Assembly (NCBI GenBank): GCA_050949415.1
Contig: JBMNFR010000009.1
Location: forward strand, 186,001 to 250,000
Length of the DNA stretch: 64,000 nucleotides
Direction of reading: 5' to 3'
From: JAAZKI01 sp012799905
GTDB taxonomy: Bacteria > Verrucomicrobiota > Lentisphaeria > Oligosphaerales > Oligosphaeraceae
Under the pieces are notes generated by a model that was given only the letters and a program-made list of their open reading frames with translations, had not been told where the DNA came from and ran no database searches. Both the position numbers and the translations under genes were made by a program. Shown here in pieces: positions 21,941 to 31,092 of this stretch (position 1 is its first letter; each line of letters starts with the position of its first letter).

Positions 21941-22213
21941 TTGTTCAAGTTCCTTGCTATAAGTTTATTGTATCTGGCTGACAGCGCCGTTCCCGTAGCA
22001 GCTGCGCCGACCGGCTTTGTGCAAAGCGAATACTTCTATAACCGCCATTATGCAGACAATGCCGCTCATATCTTCCTTCGACATGGCGATAGAGCCAACG
22101 CCGCCTTTGCCGACGGGCATGTGCAATCCATCGGCCCTAACGACTTGATCAGCAACACCTACGGCGTACGCAGCTTCTACTACGGAAACGGAGTCTACCG
22201 TAAATCATATTGA
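21941..22213 (+). pseudogene. 3' remnant of an H-X9-DG pseudopilin-like gene
   Basis: The 90-codon frame contains YLADSAVP, FVQSEYFYNRH, and RHGDRANAAFADGHVQ, which is the exact H-X9-DG tail signature of the prepilin-like proteins abundant in Lentisphaerota and Planctomycetes. The whole N-terminal half, including the FTLIE leader, is missing, and the 280 bases upstream hold no frame for it. The prophage/tRNA junction lies 280 bp away. It is best read as a decayed fragment, possibly cut by an old rearrangement. Confidence 0.7.
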
Positions 22214-22243
22214 CGGATTCCTCGGCGCCTTTGCCTCCCGTCA

Positions 22244-22275
22244 ACCCGGAACGGCATGCCGTCCCGGGTCGTTCT
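22244..22275 (+). terminator. terminator-like palindrome
   Basis: ACCCGGAACGGCA (22244-22256) and TGCCGTCCCGGGT (22257-22269) pair with one mismatch, followed by a weak CGTTCTTT tract, after the pseudopilin remnant. Confidence 0.45.
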
Positions 22276-22367
22276 TTGCAAGCGCAGGCCGGCGCCTAGC
22301 CGTCACCCCGACCCAAAAACTAATACCGTAATTATATATAGTCGTCTTTTCCAACCCCACCCCGCCC

Positions 22368-23474
22368 ATGTCAACCAGTCCAGCGACTTCATTCCTGCGT
22401 TCCGGACTTTTCCGGCGCATCATCCGTTATGCCGTCATAGTCTGCCTGGGCTGCGCCTTGGCTTACTTGGCCTATCTGCGCCAACCCGCGCCAGCGCCAG
22501 TCGGCCCAACCCACGAATATCATTTTTTTGTCTTTAACACGGCTTGCAACCTCCAGGTCTGGGGGGACGTTCCCAGCGCCCAAGCCAATGATGCATTCCG
22601 AGAATTGAACGCAGTCTTGCAAACTCTGCATGACACGATCAATATCTTTTCTCCGGACAGCGAACTGAGCCGCCTGAACCAGCAGGCGCACGACCACCCG
22701 GTCGTGTGCTCGGAAACACTCTGGGACATAATCAAGGCTGCCGATGAAGCCTGGCGCCTCACTGACGGCGCATTTGACGTGACGATCGGGCCTCTGATGC
22801 AGACATGGGGCTTCCACGACCCGGCCACCGCCCTGCCCACTGAGGCTGACATTGCCGCTGCCCTGCAAAAAGTCGGCTTTGACAAACTGATACTCGACCA
22901 GGAGCAGCGCTCGGTTTCCTTCCCAATCCCAGGCATGCGACTCGACTTTGGCGGCCTGGCCAAGGGCTATGCCCTGGAAAAAGGCAGCGCCGTACTAACC
23001 CAACACGGCCTTGAGGTCTTTCTCTTGAACCTCGGCGGCAACATCCTGGCGTCAGCAAAAACACCAGCGTCAAGGCAGCCCTTCCGGGTCGGAATCCGCG
23101 ATCCACGCTCACCCGACCGGCTGTTCGCCACCTTGGAGCTGCAAGGCGCCTGCATCTCCACCAGCGGCAACTACCAGCGTTTTCGCCTCATCGACGGCAA
23201 GAAAGTCGGCCATCTGATGGACCCGCGCACCGGTCGCCCTGGCGATTTCTGGGCCGGGGTCACGGTGCGGACGCCGCGAGGCCTGTATTCCGATGTCTTT
23301 TCAACTGCCGTTTTCATCGGCGGCGCTGATTTGGCGCAAAAACTGACTAAACGTTACCCGGGAACCGGCTTTCTGCTCCTGAAAGATTCCCCTGACCAAA
23401 AAACGCTGGTGCAGGAAACCATCGGTGACCTGAAAATAATCAAGAACGCCGAAACGCCGCCCCAACAACCATAA
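22368..23474 (+). CDS. apbE: FAD:protein FMN transferase
   Basis: This 368-residue ApbE-family enzyme attaches FMN from FAD to a Thr/Ser of flavoproteins outside the membrane, as on RnfG/NqrC-type electron carriers. Signature segments are FNTACNLQVWG, INIFSPDSELSRLN, DGAFDVTIGPLMQTWGFH, LDFGGLAKGYALE, LLNLGGNI, and GKKVGHLMDPRTGRP near the metal/FAD site. An N-terminal membrane helix (about 20-37) anchors it; it is not a clear lipobox. No target flavoprotein gene adjoins it. No ribosome site is visible before the ATG, so the start could be a little downstream. Confidence 0.92.
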   Translation: MSTSPATSFLRSGLFRRIIRYAVIVCLGCALAYLAYLRQPAPAPVGPTHEYHFFVFNTACNLQVWGDVPSAQANDAFRELNAVLQTLHDTINIFSPDSELSRLNQQAHDHPVVCSETLWDIIKAADEAWRLTDGAFDVTIGPLMQTWGFHDPATALPTEADIAAALQKVGFDKLILDQEQRSVSFPIPGMRLDFGGLAKGYALEKGSAVLTQHGLEVFLLNLGGNILASAKTPASRQPFRVGIRDPRSPDRLFATLELQGACISTSGNYQRFRLIDGKKVGHLMDPRTGRPGDFWAGVTVRTPRGLYSDVFSTAVFIGGADLAQKLTKRYPGTGFLLLKDSPDQKTLVQETIGDLKIIKNAETPPQQP

Positions 23475-23705
23475 ACCAAATCAGAATTTATCCCAAAAAG
23501 CATAGTTTCAGCTTTGCGAGGAAAAGAAAAAACACAACCAGACCTTGCCTCCCCCTTGGTAAAAGACAACTTTTCCGCGGCGTATTGCTGTGTTGGTTTT
23601 TCAATCGCCGGATAGGGTGTTATATTGTTGTCCTTTATCGCTGCGGCAGTTTGGCCGCCCGCCCTGCCGCCCTGTTTCATGTATGCGACACGATCACTAC
23701 CCTTC

Positions 23706-26135
23706 ATGAACGCCAACTACTCTTCTCGCCGTTTCGGCGCCATTGTCATTTTCGCTCTTCTGGTTGCTGTGACACTGCCGACCTTGGCAGCGCCGCGACT
23801 AACTACCGTCTCGCTAAAGCAAGGCAACAGCCAGCTCAAATTTTCGCGTGCGGCGGCCCGTTTGGCGTGGGGGGTGGAGAATCCCGATGCCGAGCCGGTG
23901 ACGGTCACCTTGCAAATCAAGCCGGACAGCGGCCACGGCGACGCGATCTACGCACGCCAGTTGACGATTCCAGCCCAAACCGTTGTCGAAGGCAGCTTTC
24001 TGGTGGTCATCAACGACACCACCCGCTTCCACGTCGAACTGCTGCAAAACAAAGTCAGGATTGCCAAGGACGACATCTTGGTTCGGGGCACAGTGACGCG
24101 ACGGTTGAACATCGCGGTACTTGACGATGACACGCCCTCGCTCGGCACGAGCGAAATCATAAAGAACAAAGAGCTTGACCGCACTGTGACCTTCACCACC
24201 ATCCGCCAGGTGAATCTTCCCGATCACTGGGCGGAATACCAAAACTTCGACTTGCTGGTTTTGCTGCGGCCCGACTTATCCTCCTACAGCCCGGCGCAAA
24301 TGATCGCGCTCCGCGACTATGTCATGCAAGGCGGCTATGCCCTTCTGGCCACCCCCGCCGTCGCCCTGCAGATTGGTGACACCATGCTGCATGACTTCCT
24401 CTCGGCTACGCCCGTCGCCGAAACGCGCTTGCCTGACCTGGATTTGCTCTGCCGCAGCTACGGCGTCAAACCGCCGCCTCCACAGCCTGACCGCGATGCC
24501 GACGGCTTCCCGTCCCTCAAGCCGCGGCCTGATTTTCTGGTCATGACGCCGCTGGCTGGGACTGCCTCCGTAATCAACACTGACGGTCGGCCTGTCTTCA
24601 ATCTTCGGCGTATCGGCTGCGGCACGGTCGCCATGCTCGCGTTCGACCCGTTCCAAGTCGGCAATGCCGACCACCGCCTAATCGCGCCGGTCTGGAACGC
24701 CATCCTGCGTCACTCCAACTTCCAGACCACCATCGTCGGCCCCGACCTGCCCGGTAAAATCAACCAGACCTTGCAGCTGCTGCAAGGCTATTCCATACCG
24801 CCGGTGTCGGTCATCGTCCAAATTTTCTTTTTGTATGTGCTGGTTGGCATCGCCATCCTTGGCGTCGCGTTCCATTTCCGGCGTCACGCCCTGGGCTGGC
24901 TGCTTCTCTGCGTCTACGGCGCTGTCATCACCGCCCTGGTATTCGTCCGTTCCAACAACATTTCCACCAACCAGGCTCGTCACGCCATCACCACCATTTC
25001 GACCTCGGTATGGGACTGCGAGCCTGGGCCGACGCACGCCACGTCCCTGCTCTTCAGCCGGAGCGACTGCCGACCCACGCTGGTCGCTGACAGCAACCAG
25101 ACATTCTTCCAGGCGCAGCCGCCCGGGCCGTATTTCCGTGATATCGGCGCTTTGGCGCCCTCGCCCTGGTGGATAACCACTGACAACCAGGAAGCGCGCC
25201 TGGAGCGGTTCGCCTTGCAGCAAAACCGCCCGCGGACGCTGGTCTGGCGCCACACCCGGGACGGCTATGGCGCGACTCCGGCCGCCCGCCCTGTCCTGGC
25301 CATTCTTCCTGACGGCCGCTCCCGACTGCACCCCTGGGCGCTCCCCAAGGCCCTGGCCGGCGCCAGCCGAGCCGCGCTCATTTTCCCTGACAGCCACCGC
25401 GTCATCAACCTGGCGAACGCCACTGTCACCGACTCCGGTGAAGTCGGCAAGGTCGAGGCTGACACCGTATTTACAAGCGTCCTCGACTATGCCACCAGTC
25501 TTCGCCTCCAGCATCCCTGCCTTGTCCTGACCACGACCCACCGCCAAGCCTCTGACAGCCCAGTCAAGGTCATCCCTGAGCAGGGCAATGAGCCGTTTAC
25601 CGCCTATAACTACGACATCACCTTTGTCCCGGTCGACATTGATTCCAGCCAAGCCCGCGCCCTGGGTTCCGAATTCTTCTCCTGTCACATCCCGGACAAG
25701 TCATTTTTCCGTTCCTACTACCGCTATGGCAAATGGGAAAACATCATCATCCAAGGCATGACGGCCACGGACTATACGATTGACTTCCAGGTCGTTGCGG
25801 AAGTCTTCCCGAGCGCTTGCCAGCGCCTGGCAGTGTCGGTGGAGGCAGTCGTCCCGGGCAATCACACCACCTTTGACGTCAACCTGGAGACAGTTGACGG
25901 CCACATCCTGACGCCGCTTGAACGCCACGGCAGCACCTATGTCTTTGACACGGCTGGCCAGAAAGTATTTTCGCCCCAGGAACAGCGCTTCCGCGCCATC
26001 ATCAAAGCCACCACCGCGATGCTGCAAAATTCGCCCAGTCTGCCAACGTCACGGACGCTGTTCTGGCGCGTCGCCAAACTGAGCGCCAGCGCCAACTATT
26101 CATCACCATCACCAGACAAAACCAACCGGCCATGA
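23706..26135 (+). CDS. large membrane protein of an ABC-2 export cluster
   Basis: The ATG at 23706 (MNANYSSRRFGAIVIFALLV) gives a signal peptide and about 809 residues; the frame opens earlier at 23625 but without a signal-like start. A beta-rich extracytoplasmic region holds a GATase-like segment around LLVLLRPDLSSYSPAQMIAL, RDYVMQGGYALLA. Two or three transmembrane helices (about residues 360-420), IFFLYVLVGIAILGVAFHF, precede a long C-terminal beta domain. It overlaps the ABC ATPase gene by 4 bp (ATGA). The layout recalls GldG/BatA-like auxiliary subunits of ABC exporters, but it is not a clear member. Confidence 0.6.
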   Translation: MNANYSSRRFGAIVIFALLVAVTLPTLAAPRLTTVSLKQGNSQLKFSRAAARLAWGVENPDAEPVTVTLQIKPDSGHGDAIYARQLTIPAQTVVEGSFLVVINDTTRFHVELLQNKVRIAKDDILVRGTVTRRLNIAVLDDDTPSLGTSEIIKNKELDRTVTFTTIRQVNLPDHWAEYQNFDLLVLLRPDLSSYSPAQMIALRDYVMQGGYALLATPAVALQIGDTMLHDFLSATPVAETRLPDLDLLCRSYGVKPPPPQPDRDADGFPSLKPRPDFLVMTPLAGTASVINTDGRPVFNLRRIGCGTVAMLAFDPFQVGNADHRLIAPVWNAILRHSNFQTTIVGPDLPGKINQTLQLLQGYSIPPVSVIVQIFFLYVLVGIAILGVAFHFRRHALGWLLLCVYGAVITALVFVRSNNISTNQARHAITTISTSVWDCEPGPTHATSLLFSRSDCRPTLVADSNQTFFQAQPPGPYFRDIGALAPSPWWITTDNQEARLERFALQQNRPRTLVWRHTRDGYGATPAARPVLAILPDGRSRLHPWALPKALAGASRAALIFPDSHRVINLANATVTDSGEVGKVEADTVFTSVLDYATSLRLQHPCLVLTTTHRQASDSPVKVIPEQGNEPFTAYNYDITFVPVDIDSSQARALGSEFFSCHIPDKSFFRSYYRYGKWENIIIQGMTATDYTIDFQVVAEVFPSACQRLAVSVEAVVPGNHTTFDVNLETVDGHILTPLERHGSTYVFDTAGQKVFSPQEQRFRAIIKATTAMLQNSPSLPTSRTLFWRVAKLSASANYSSPSPDKTNRP

Positions 26136-27058
26136 TTAAAATCGAACATCTGACCCGCGACTTTGGCGGCGGACGTGGCATCCACGACCTGTCCATGCAC
26201 ATCCCCAAAGGGAAAATCTTCGGCTACATCGGCCCGAATGGGGCTGGCAAGACGACCACCATCAAGATTTTGTGCAGCCTGTACCGCCCCAACTCTGGCC
26301 GTGCTTTCATCAACGGCTTGGAGGTGACGCCCGGCAATTCGAAGCAAATCAAGAAAATCGTCGGCTATATGCCGGATAACTTCGGCGTCTATGACCAGAT
26401 GAGCGTCTGGGAATACCTGGATTTCTTCTGCGCCGCCTATCACATTCCGGTCAAGCAGCGGGAGCAGCGGATCAATTCTGCCCTGGAGCTGACCAGTTCC
26501 AAGCACATGCTCGACTACCAGGTCATCTCGCTCTCCAAGGGCATGACCCAACGCATCGGCCTGGCTAAGACGCTGCTGCACGACCCCGAGGTGCTCATCC
26601 TGGACGAACCGGCCTCCGGCCTGGACCCATACGCCCGCATTGAGATGCGGGAGACGATCGTGCGCCTGCGGGACCTGGGCAAGACGATCATGCTGTCGTC
26701 ACACATCCTGCCGGAACTGGCTGGCATCTGCGACCTCATCGGCATCATTGAAAAGGGCCGCCTGCTGGCCTTTGGCACGGTCGCTGAAGTCACCCGGAAA
26801 GTGCAGGAGAATCTCAAGATCACCGTGGTGATTGATTCCGATCCCGAGCCAGCCCGGAAATTATGCGAACAATTCCCGGGAACGAGCAACATCGAAGTCA
26901 CTGCCAATGAAATCCACTTCATCTACACTGGCCCGCGCGGCGATTTGCCCGACCTCCTGCTGAGCCTGACCAAAAACGAGGTGCGGGTCATGGAATTCCG
27001 CGAGGATCATGCCGACCTGGAACAGGTCTTCCTGTCAGTAACCCACCAGAAGGCATAA
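26132..27058 (+). CDS. ABC transporter ATP-binding protein
   Basis: The 308-residue ATPase has Walker A GPNGAGKT (34-41), Q-loop YMPDNFGVYD, signature LSKGMTQR (about 134-141), Walker B LILDEPASGLD (about 153-163) and the H-loop SSHIL. The last third (after about 215) is a C-terminal extension typical of ABC-2 exporters such as those in gliding/NatA-like systems. It energises the membrane protein at 27125. Coupled start (ATGA) with the upstream membrane protein and no terminator between it and the permease support one operon. Confidence 0.93.
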   Translation: MIKIEHLTRDFGGGRGIHDLSMHIPKGKIFGYIGPNGAGKTTTIKILCSLYRPNSGRAFINGLEVTPGNSKQIKKIVGYMPDNFGVYDQMSVWEYLDFFCAAYHIPVKQREQRINSALELTSSKHMLDYQVISLSKGMTQRIGLAKTLLHDPEVLILDEPASGLDPYARIEMRETIVRLRDLGKTIMLSSHILPELAGICDLIGIIEKGRLLAFGTVAEVTRKVQENLKITVVIDSDPEPARKLCEQFPGTSNIEVTANEIHFIYTGPRGDLPDLLLSLTKNEVRVMEFREDHADLEQVFLSVTHQKA

Positions 27059-27124
27059 GTTTCCGCTGTCTCTCCCCTAGGGGCGATGCGGCGTCACCAT
27101 CTTCACCAACACCGGGTCATTGTC

Positions 27125-28912
27125 ATGTCTTCCGACTTTCTTTACCGTCATCTGCACAACCCCATCCTGCGCCGGGAGTTCAACAGTGCGGCTCGCAACC
27201 CCAAGACGGCCGTGTTCGCGGCCCTGGCCGTCGGAGTGCTTGGCTTCATCCTCTACGCCCTCTGGCCACGCAGCGGGATTTTCTCGGAAGCCAACAGCAA
27301 CGAGCTGTTCACCATTTTTCTGGGGGCGGAGCTGACCTTCATGATTTTGCTGACGGCGAGTTTCACTGCCAGCACGATCACGGTGGAGCGTGAACGCAAC
27401 ACCTTCTCCATGTTGCAGACCAGTTTGCTGACGCCGGCGGAAATCCTGCTGGGCAAACTCTGCGGTTCGCTGGGCATTTCCATCGTCCTCTTCCTGGTCA
27501 CGGTGCCGGTCTCAGCCATCTGCGCGATGAGCGGCGGCATCAGCGTCGCCACCCTGCTCAAGGCTCTGTCCATCGTGGCTGCATCGACAATCGTGTACGG
27601 GCTATTCGGCCTGGCGGTCAGTTCTCTGTGCCGCAAGACCTACGTCTCCATTCTCATCACCTACCTCGGCATCGCCATCTTGGCCGGCGCCACCTGGCTG
27701 CCTTCTGTGCTTATCAACGTGCCCTGGCTGAAGCCGGCCTTTCTGCGCCTGCGCGCGGTCAGCCCCTACGAGGCCCTGTTCGCGCTGCAATTCGCCGAGA
27801 AGTATGAAATCGGCATCACTGGCGCCTCGGTCGACTACGTGTTTCAGACTTTCGCCATCAGCATGACGGTCATGGCCGTGGTGTTTTTCGCCATCTTCGC
27901 CTGGTTCATCTTTTCCCCGCCGCGCTTCCGCCGCAACACCACGATCAGCCAGTATGACGACACCAGGACGATGATCAAGCGCAAGCTCGGCTGGCCCTTC
28001 TATCTCATTGACCCGCTGCGCCGCAAAACGCCGATCAGCCTGCGCCGCAATCCTGTCTTCGTCGCAGAAATCCGCAGCAAAATTTTCGGCAAGCCGAAGT
28101 TCATCATCCGGGCTCTGACGGCCTGCATCAGCCTCAGCCTATGCCTGTTAGTGCTCATCGTCCAACAAGTCGGCGAGACGGATTTAGACAACATCCGGGC
28201 GATTGCGATTATCTTCCAGATTGGCGTAGTCGCGCTATTGGCGCCGACGGTGAGCAGCGGCAGCATCACGGACGAACGTACCAGCGACACGTTTCTGCTG
28301 CTCAGGCTGACGCCGCTGACCGCCTTTAAAGTCGCCATCGGCAAGATGAAGGCAGCCCTGCTCTATGTCATGATTTTCCTGCTCAGCAGCCTGCCGGTGT
28401 TCCTGGTCCTGGTCTACCTGGAAAGCGCCACTACGCCAAATTTCGCGGCGATGATTCCGCAGGGCCTTGATTTGGACTCGCTGGCCGTGGCTGGTGAAGC
28501 CATCCGCGACTGCGCCAAGACCTACTGGCGGGTCGGCGCCTGGGTCGGGATTCTGATCACAACTTGCCTGGCGCTCACTTCGGGCGGCCTGTGTGCGTCC
28601 TGTTTTGCGCCCAACACTGGCGTCGCCACTGCTGTCAGCTACGGTTTTGCCCTGGCTGTCACTGCCGGATCGCTATCCGTGCTTCTGTTCAGCAGCCGAA
28701 CCAGCCCGGACTTGCAGGCCATCTTCCTCATGTTCAACCCGTTCATCGCCGCGATGGAGATCACCCTGGACAATTCGCTAGCCTCCCGACTGCCGGCGGT
28801 CTGGGGCAACCGACTATGGGTCAACCACCTGATTATCTTTTCTTGCCTGACTGCTCTCCTTGTCGCCATTTCCGCCATCCGTGTGCACTTCCTGTTCCGT
28901 GAGCAGAAATGA
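27125..28912 (+). CDS. ABC-2 permease with two fused half-permeases
   Basis: The start at 27125 gives 595 residues. The protein is an internal duplication: NPILRREFNSAARNPKTAVF, then ITVERERNTFSMLQTSLLTP (about 90-110) in half one, and NPVFVAEIRSKIFGKPKFII, then ITDERTSDTFLLLRLTPLTA (about 380-400) in half two. The second motif in each half (E-R-x(3-4)-T-[FL]-L-x-L-x(2)-P-L-[ST]) is the ABC-2 coupling region. A normal ABC-2 permease has one such half and dimerises; here one chain could form the whole channel. About twelve transmembrane helices are visible. Substrate is unknown. Confidence 0.85.
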   Translation: MSSDFLYRHLHNPILRREFNSAARNPKTAVFAALAVGVLGFILYALWPRSGIFSEANSNELFTIFLGAELTFMILLTASFTASTITVERERNTFSMLQTSLLTPAEILLGKLCGSLGISIVLFLVTVPVSAICAMSGGISVATLLKALSIVAASTIVYGLFGLAVSSLCRKTYVSILITYLGIAILAGATWLPSVLINVPWLKPAFLRLRAVSPYEALFALQFAEKYEIGITGASVDYVFQTFAISMTVMAVVFFAIFAWFIFSPPRFRRNTTISQYDDTRTMIKRKLGWPFYLIDPLRRKTPISLRRNPVFVAEIRSKIFGKPKFIIRALTACISLSLCLLVLIVQQVGETDLDNIRAIAIIFQIGVVALLAPTVSSGSITDERTSDTFLLLRLTPLTAFKVAIGKMKAALLYVMIFLLSSLPVFLVLVYLESATTPNFAAMIPQGLDLDSLAVAGEAIRDCAKTYWRVGAWVGILITTCLALTSGGLCASCFAPNTGVATAVSYGFALAVTAGSLSVLLFSSRTSPDLQAIFLMFNPFIAAMEITLDNSLASRLPAVWGNRLWVNHLIIFSCLTALLVAISAIRVHFLFREQK

Positions 28913-28987
28913 CCGACTGATTATAGCCGGAACCGACGCCGACGCCAGTCATGCATCGATTTTTTCACCACCAACGAACACTTACCG

Positions 28988-30856
28988 ATGACCATCACTG
29001 CCCTGCTAACGACTGCCGCCATCTTCTTTCCGCTCTGGATGCCCATCTGGCAGGAACGGCCTCTCCAGAATAAAGACCTGGAGTACGAAAGTCCGACCTG
29101 CATGACGGTTGAGACGTACGAGATGGTGCTCGGCTGCCTGCCGACGGCAGACGCGCGCCTGCGCGAACAAATTTATACTCAACTAGCCTCTAAACCAGTG
29201 CCAGCCAACCAGGAGGTGCTGCTGCATTGCCTCCGCCGCGAACCTGAAACACGCCAGCAAGGCGCCATCCTCCGCCTGCTGCGCCGAACCGACCCAGCCA
29301 CTATCCCGCCGGCTGACATCGCTGCCTTCCTGCAAAAAGAGCCAACCCAGCTGGCCGAAGCCGCCATCCAATTGTACGCGACCCTGCCGACGGCGGACCT
29401 CGAACAGCTGCGACCATTTCTCGGCAAGCCCACTGGAAACACCATGCCGCTCATCCTCCGTCGCCGCGCCTGGGAAGCCATGGCAGCATCCCCACGCCTG
29501 GCAGATGCGCTCGGCCCGGACGTGTTCCCCTTCCGCGATGCCGACGATATCCTGTTCCAGACCCTGGCCTTGCAGACGGCCTTGACGCAAACGAGTCGAC
29601 GGGCGCAGACCGACTCCTGGATTGACGCAGCCCTTGACGGTGACATCCAACTGCGCCTGGCAGTCGCCCGCGACCCGCAGCCAACGCGGACAGACGTCAT
29701 GCGACGCATCCTGCAAGACGACTCGCCAGCAGTGCGAATTGCCTTCTGCCTGGCCAACCGGGGCACTGCCCAGGAGATGCTCGTCCTGGCTCTGGACGAC
29801 CGGGATGACGCCATCCGCACCGAGGCCGTGCGCGCTCTGGCCCGCTGTTCGAGCCTGGAATCAAAGACGCTGCCGCGTCTGGCCGACTGCCTGTCCGACC
29901 CGTCCGAACCAGTTCGGGAAGAAGCCGAGACCGCCTTGCTCCAACATGCCCGCCAACAGCAGCGCGACGAGGTGTTGGCGGAATTGACGGCCAGGCTATC
30001 GTCTCCGAAAACAGTGACGACGCTGCGTTATCACGCCTGCCGTCTTTTTGCCGCCCTGCGCCATACCGCCGCTGCTCCGACCATCGCCGCGATTCTGGAG
30101 TCGGAACGTGCGCCGGCGACCATCGGAGCGGCGCTGGACGCCTTGGCTGTACTGGCTCAGCGCGACTCCTATGGCGAACTCATCCTGCCGTACGCCGACC
30201 ACCGTTCCGCCCTGGTTCGCCAGGCGGCAGCCAACGCCCTTGGCCGCCTGCGCATCACCGGTTCAGAAAAAGCCCTGAAAACTCTGTCCCTGGACCAGCA
30301 CAGCCCAGCCGTTCGAACCACTGCCTTTGCCGCCATGGGATATTTTCCCCAGCCGGCCTTTGCCGCTGATCTTCTCGCCTGCCTGAAAAACACTACCAAA
30401 ACGACCGAGGAGGAACGCACCAGCGCGGCCTGGGCAGCCGGCAAAATCAAGCCATCAACGCCGGCTGAAACCGCCGCTATGGTCACGCTCGCCAAGCGCC
30501 TGGTTGAACAAGTGACCCTCCCGGTCGTCCCCAGCGAAATGGAGCCGGTCTTTGACGGACCGGCCGTCATCGCCAATGCTATCTATTCCATCACCGTCAT
30601 GGGCAGCTCAATCGAATCAGCGGAAATCAGAGAAATGGCTGACATTGTCCTCAATATCTATGACGTGCCAGCCGAACAGCTGGAAAGCCTGGCCATGTCA
30701 CGCGTCGACCAGCCCGCAGCGCAGGAAATCCCGCGCAGTCCGACGACTTGCAGCCTGGCCAACCAAGCGCGGCAATGGCAGAAAAATGAAACCATCACCA
30801 CTCAGGCCGTCCCCACCGGGTCAATTTATTTCCCTGTGCGCACTGTCCGTAAATAA
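28988..30856 (+). CDS. HEAT-repeat membrane-anchored protein
   Basis: The 622-residue protein starts with a transmembrane or signal segment (MTITALLTTAAIFFPLWMPI) and continues with helical repeats from about residue 40 to 500: IRTEAVRALARCSSLESKTL, VREEAETALLQHARQQQRDE, VRQAAANALGRLR and VRTTAFAAMG are HEAT-type helices. Such solenoids scaffold protein partners. It is the last gene of the ABC-2 cluster (75 bp after the permease), so it probably binds the exporter on the outer face. No catalytic site is visible. Confidence 0.75.
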   Translation: MTITALLTTAAIFFPLWMPIWQERPLQNKDLEYESPTCMTVETYEMVLGCLPTADARLREQIYTQLASKPVPANQEVLLHCLRREPETRQQGAILRLLRRTDPATIPPADIAAFLQKEPTQLAEAAIQLYATLPTADLEQLRPFLGKPTGNTMPLILRRRAWEAMAASPRLADALGPDVFPFRDADDILFQTLALQTALTQTSRRAQTDSWIDAALDGDIQLRLAVARDPQPTRTDVMRRILQDDSPAVRIAFCLANRGTAQEMLVLALDDRDDAIRTEAVRALARCSSLESKTLPRLADCLSDPSEPVREEAETALLQHARQQQRDEVLAELTARLSSPKTVTTLRYHACRLFAALRHTAAAPTIAAILESERAPATIGAALDALAVLAQRDSYGELILPYADHRSALVRQAAANALGRLRITGSEKALKTLSLDQHSPAVRTTAFAAMGYFPQPAFAADLLACLKNTTKTTEEERTSAAWAAGKIKPSTPAETAAMVTLAKRLVEQVTLPVVPSEMEPVFDGPAVIANAIYSITVMGSSIESAEIREMADIVLNIYDVPAEQLESLAMSRVDQPAAQEIPRSPTTCSLANQARQWQKNETITTQAVPTGSIYFPVRTVRK

Positions 30857-30931
30857 CCAGCCCCCACCTATAAAGCACTGGCGACTCATCTCCGCTGTTC
30901 AATTGTATCGCATGATTTTCTCGGCCATGCC

Positions 30932-30960
30932 TTGACAAAGCCAAGAGAAACGTATATCAT
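30932..30960 (+). promoter_or_regulatory. sigma70-type promoter
   Basis: TTGACA (30932-30937), 17-bp spacer, TATCAT (30955-30960), reading toward the gene that starts at 31093. Confidence 0.75.
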
Positions 30961-31092
30961 AATTTGTGAAAGAAACCGCCCATTTGCAATCACACTCGTA
31001 TGTGACCGACAGCACTTGATTCTTCACCAGCCCTGTCCCGTAAACTTTAAGCAATGGTGAACAAACTCCTCCCCGCAGTAAGGAGGTACCTG

